64,000 nucleotides of DNA. Origin: Nitratidesulfovibrio sp. GTDB taxonomy: Bacteria; Desulfobacterota; Desulfovibrionia; Desulfovibrionales; Desulfovibrionaceae. Position 1 is the stretch's first letter; each line of letters opens with the position of its first letter. Below the pieces are notes generated by a model. It saw nothing but the letters and a program-made list of their open reading frames with translations. It was not told where the DNA came from and searched no databases. The translations under genes and the position numbers were made by a program. This document shows, piece by piece, positions 62,335 through 64,000 of this stretch. Location: assembly GCF_040373385.1 (NCBI RefSeq), contig NZ_JBDXXH010000011.1, forward strand, positions 57,429-121,428, in the 5' to 3' direction.

Positions 62335-64000
62335 ATGAAACTGAACTTGCGCGCGCAGTTCCTGCTGCCCATCGTGGGCGTGGTCGTGCTGGCCATGGCC
62401 GCGTCGGGTGCGCTGTCCTACCGCAACGCCACCGACGCGTTGTGGGGCAGCTATCTTTCCACCGCCGGCGAAATCGCCGCCACGGCCAGCCTGGGCTTCA
62501 CCGAACGGGTGGGCGACCTGCGCACCACCCTTACCTCGCAGGCCAAGTCGGCGGACGTCACCGGCGTGCTCATGCCGGGGGGCACCGACCCAGACCCCGT
62601 GTCCACCGCCAATGCCGCCCTGCGCGATATCGTGGAAGCCAACCCCGTGTTGCAGGCCGTCAACGTCATCGGACCCGACGGACTGGTCGTCGCCAGTACC
62701 CGCGCTGACAGCGTGGGGCGCGACAACCTTGCCGAACGCGACTATTTCCGCAACGGGATGCGCGGCGAAACGACCATCACCGATGCCTTCATGAGCAAGA
62801 TCAGCAACGCGCCGGTGTTCGTGCTGGCCGTGCCCATCCGCAAGGACGGCAAGGTGCTGGGCGTGCTGTCCGCGCCGGTGGACCTGGCCGTGCTGTCCGC
62901 CCGGCTGGTGGACCCGGTGAAGGTGGGCAAAAACGGCTACGCCTTCCTGGTGGCGCGCTCCGGCAAGCTGGCCGCGCACCCCAAGAAGGACCTGCTGCTG
63001 AAGCTCGACCTGAAGGAGCTTGACTGGGGCAAAAAGCTCATCGCCCAGCGCTCCGGCACCCTGGAATACGACTACGAGGGCCAGCACAAGGCCGCCGCGT
63101 TCACCCTGAACGAAACCACCGGCTGGATCATCGCGGTGAACGTCAGCGCGGCGGATATCGCCACGGCGGTGACGGGCATCCGCAACGCGGCCATGGCCAC
63201 CGGCGGCGCGGCTATCGTGCTGGTCTGCCTGGTGGTGTTCGGCATCGTGCGCGGGGTGACGCGGGCCCTCGGCTCCAGCGTGTCCTATGCCCAGGCGGTG
63301 GCGAGCGGCGAGTTGGGGCGCACCTTCGAACTGACCCGCCGCGACGAGATCGGCGAACTGGCCGACGCCCTGCGCACCATGGTGGGCAACCTGCGCGACA
63401 TGATCGCCACCGCCGACCACAAGACCGCCGAGGCAGAGGAACAGACCCGCCGCGCCGAACGCGCCGTGCAGGAGGCCGAAGCCGCCAAGCTGCGCGCGGA
63501 AGCCGCCCGCCGCGAAGGCATGTTGCAGGCTGCGGAACAACTGGACGTCATCGTCATGCGCGTCAGTGCCGCGTCCGAGGAACTGGCCGCGCAGATCGAG
63601 CAGTCGTCGCGCGGGACCGACGTGCAGCGCGAACGCACGTCGGAAGCGGCCACGGCCATGGAGCAGATGAACGCCAGCGTGCTGGAGGTGGCCCGCAACG
63701 CCACCGACGCGGCGGGCAGCGCCGACAGGGCGCGCGCCACGGCCCAGGAAGGCGCCGGGGTGGTGGAATCCGTGGTGGCGGCCATCGACGAGGTCAGCCG
63801 CCACGCGGGCGAGCTTACCCGCAGCCTGGGCAACCTGGGCGACCGGGCCGAGGGCATTGGCCGCATCATGGGCGTCATCAGCGACATTGCCGACCAGACC
63901 AATCTGCTGGCGCTGAACGCGGCCATCGAGGCGGCCCGCGCCGGAGACGCCGGGCGCGGCTTTGCCGTGGTGGCCGACGAGGTGCGCAAGCTGGCCGAAA
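62335..64000 (+). CDS. methyl-accepting chemotaxis protein (truncated by window end)
   Basis: 555 codons are visible; the stop lies beyond the window. Order: membrane helix 1 (about 9-27), periplasmic double Cache (30-275, with [30 protein letters not shown] and [12 protein letters not shown]), helix 2 (about 285-305), HAMP, a coiled linker, and the methyl-accepting domain as far as [20 protein letters not shown] and [19 protein letters not shown] precedes the ATG. The Cache pattern resembles amino-acid or organic-acid sensors, but the ligand is not predictable. The long leader with a c-di-GMP riboswitch implies control by the motile/sessile switch. Confidence 0.93.
   Translation, partial: MKLNLRAQFLLPIVGVVVLAMAASGALSYRNATDALWGSYLSTAGEIAATASLGFTERVGDLRTTLTSQAKSADVTGVLMPGGTDPDPVSTANAALRDIVEANPVLQAVNVIGPDGLVVASTRADSVGRDNLAERDYFRNGMRGETTITDAFMSKISNAPVFVLAVPIRKDGKVLGVLSAPVDLAVLSARLVDPVKVGKNGYAFLVARSGKLAAHPKKDLLLKLDLKELDWGKKLIAQRSGTLEYDYEGQHKAAAFTLNETTGWIIAVNVSAADIATAVTGIRNAAMATGGAAIVLVCLVVFGIVRGVTRALGSSVSYAQAVASGELGRTFELTRRDEIGELADALRTMVGNLRDMIATADHKTAEAEEQTRRAERAVQEAEAAKLRAEAARREGMLQAAEQLDVIVMRVSAASEELAAQIEQSSRGTDVQRERTSEAATAMEQMNASVLEVARNATDAAGSADRARATAQEGAGVVESVVAAIDEVSRHAGELTRSLGNLGDRAEGIGRIMGVISDIADQTNLLALNAAIEAARAGDAGRGFAVVADEVRKLAE

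Overview
The window is very GC-rich and gene-dense. It most resembles a sulfate-reducing Desulfovibrionales chromosome, probably of the Nitratidesulfovibrio / Desulfovibrio vulgaris type. Pointers are an octaheme cytochrome c operon, a hemerythrin-tailed chemoreceptor of the DcrH kind, many two-component systems, Cys-rich PAS sensors and a sigma-54 activator. The species call is inferred from gene content, not from a search.

Layout. 0-10.5 kb: a response regulator tail with its histidine kinase; an EF-hand protein; a minus-strand tripartite exporter operon (permease, ATPase, HlyD adaptor, NodT outer-membrane factor) divergent from an OmpR/EnvZ-type pair, with TTGCCGC direct repeats between them. 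10.9-13.2 kb: a chemoreceptor. 13.3-18.2 kb: an accessory stretch with hipBA, a lower-GC three-gene unit of unknown function, hicBA plus a small XRE regulator, and tRNA-Val. 18.5-22.6 kb: a GAF protein, a small charged protein, an SLBB polysaccharide-export protein and a lipoprotein.

23-29.3 kb: a sigma-54 activator with a Cys-rich PAS domain lies divergent from a Tat-exported ferredoxin/membrane protein, an octaheme cytochrome c and a cytochrome b. An inverted repeat and a -24/-12 promoter lie between them, which makes a coherent regulated respiratory module. 29.4-39 kb: a bifunctional PFK-2/FBPase-2 homologue, small membrane proteins, a MipA/OmpV porin, a NarX/NarL-type pair, and the chemoreceptor-hemerythrin protein.

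39.2-55.2 kb: housekeeping genes (RdgB/HAM1, RimO, ribosomal protein S1, SppA, MalQ, GlmS), a PAS histidine kinase and a GNAT protein. Set among them is an unusual two-gene module: a RecQ-like helicase fused to a phosphoribosyltransferase domain, directly followed by a DprA-like protein. A broken winged-helix sequence lies just downstream. PRTase/DprA pairs are known from anti-phage toxin-antitoxin systems, so this is the best candidate for a little-described system.

55.3-61.1 kb: a minus-strand sugar operon (two Gfo/Idh oxidoreductases, one fused to a hexapeptide acetyltransferase; a DegT aminotransferase; a glycosyltransferase-methyltransferase fusion) that fits synthesis of a 2,3-diacetamido uronic acid for surface polysaccharide. 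61.1-64 kb: a long intergenic region carrying a c-di-GMP-I (GEMM) riboswitch-like RNA ahead of a chemoreceptor gene cut by the window end. Short tandem repeats of 9, 15, 20 or 30 bp recur at gene edges across the window.
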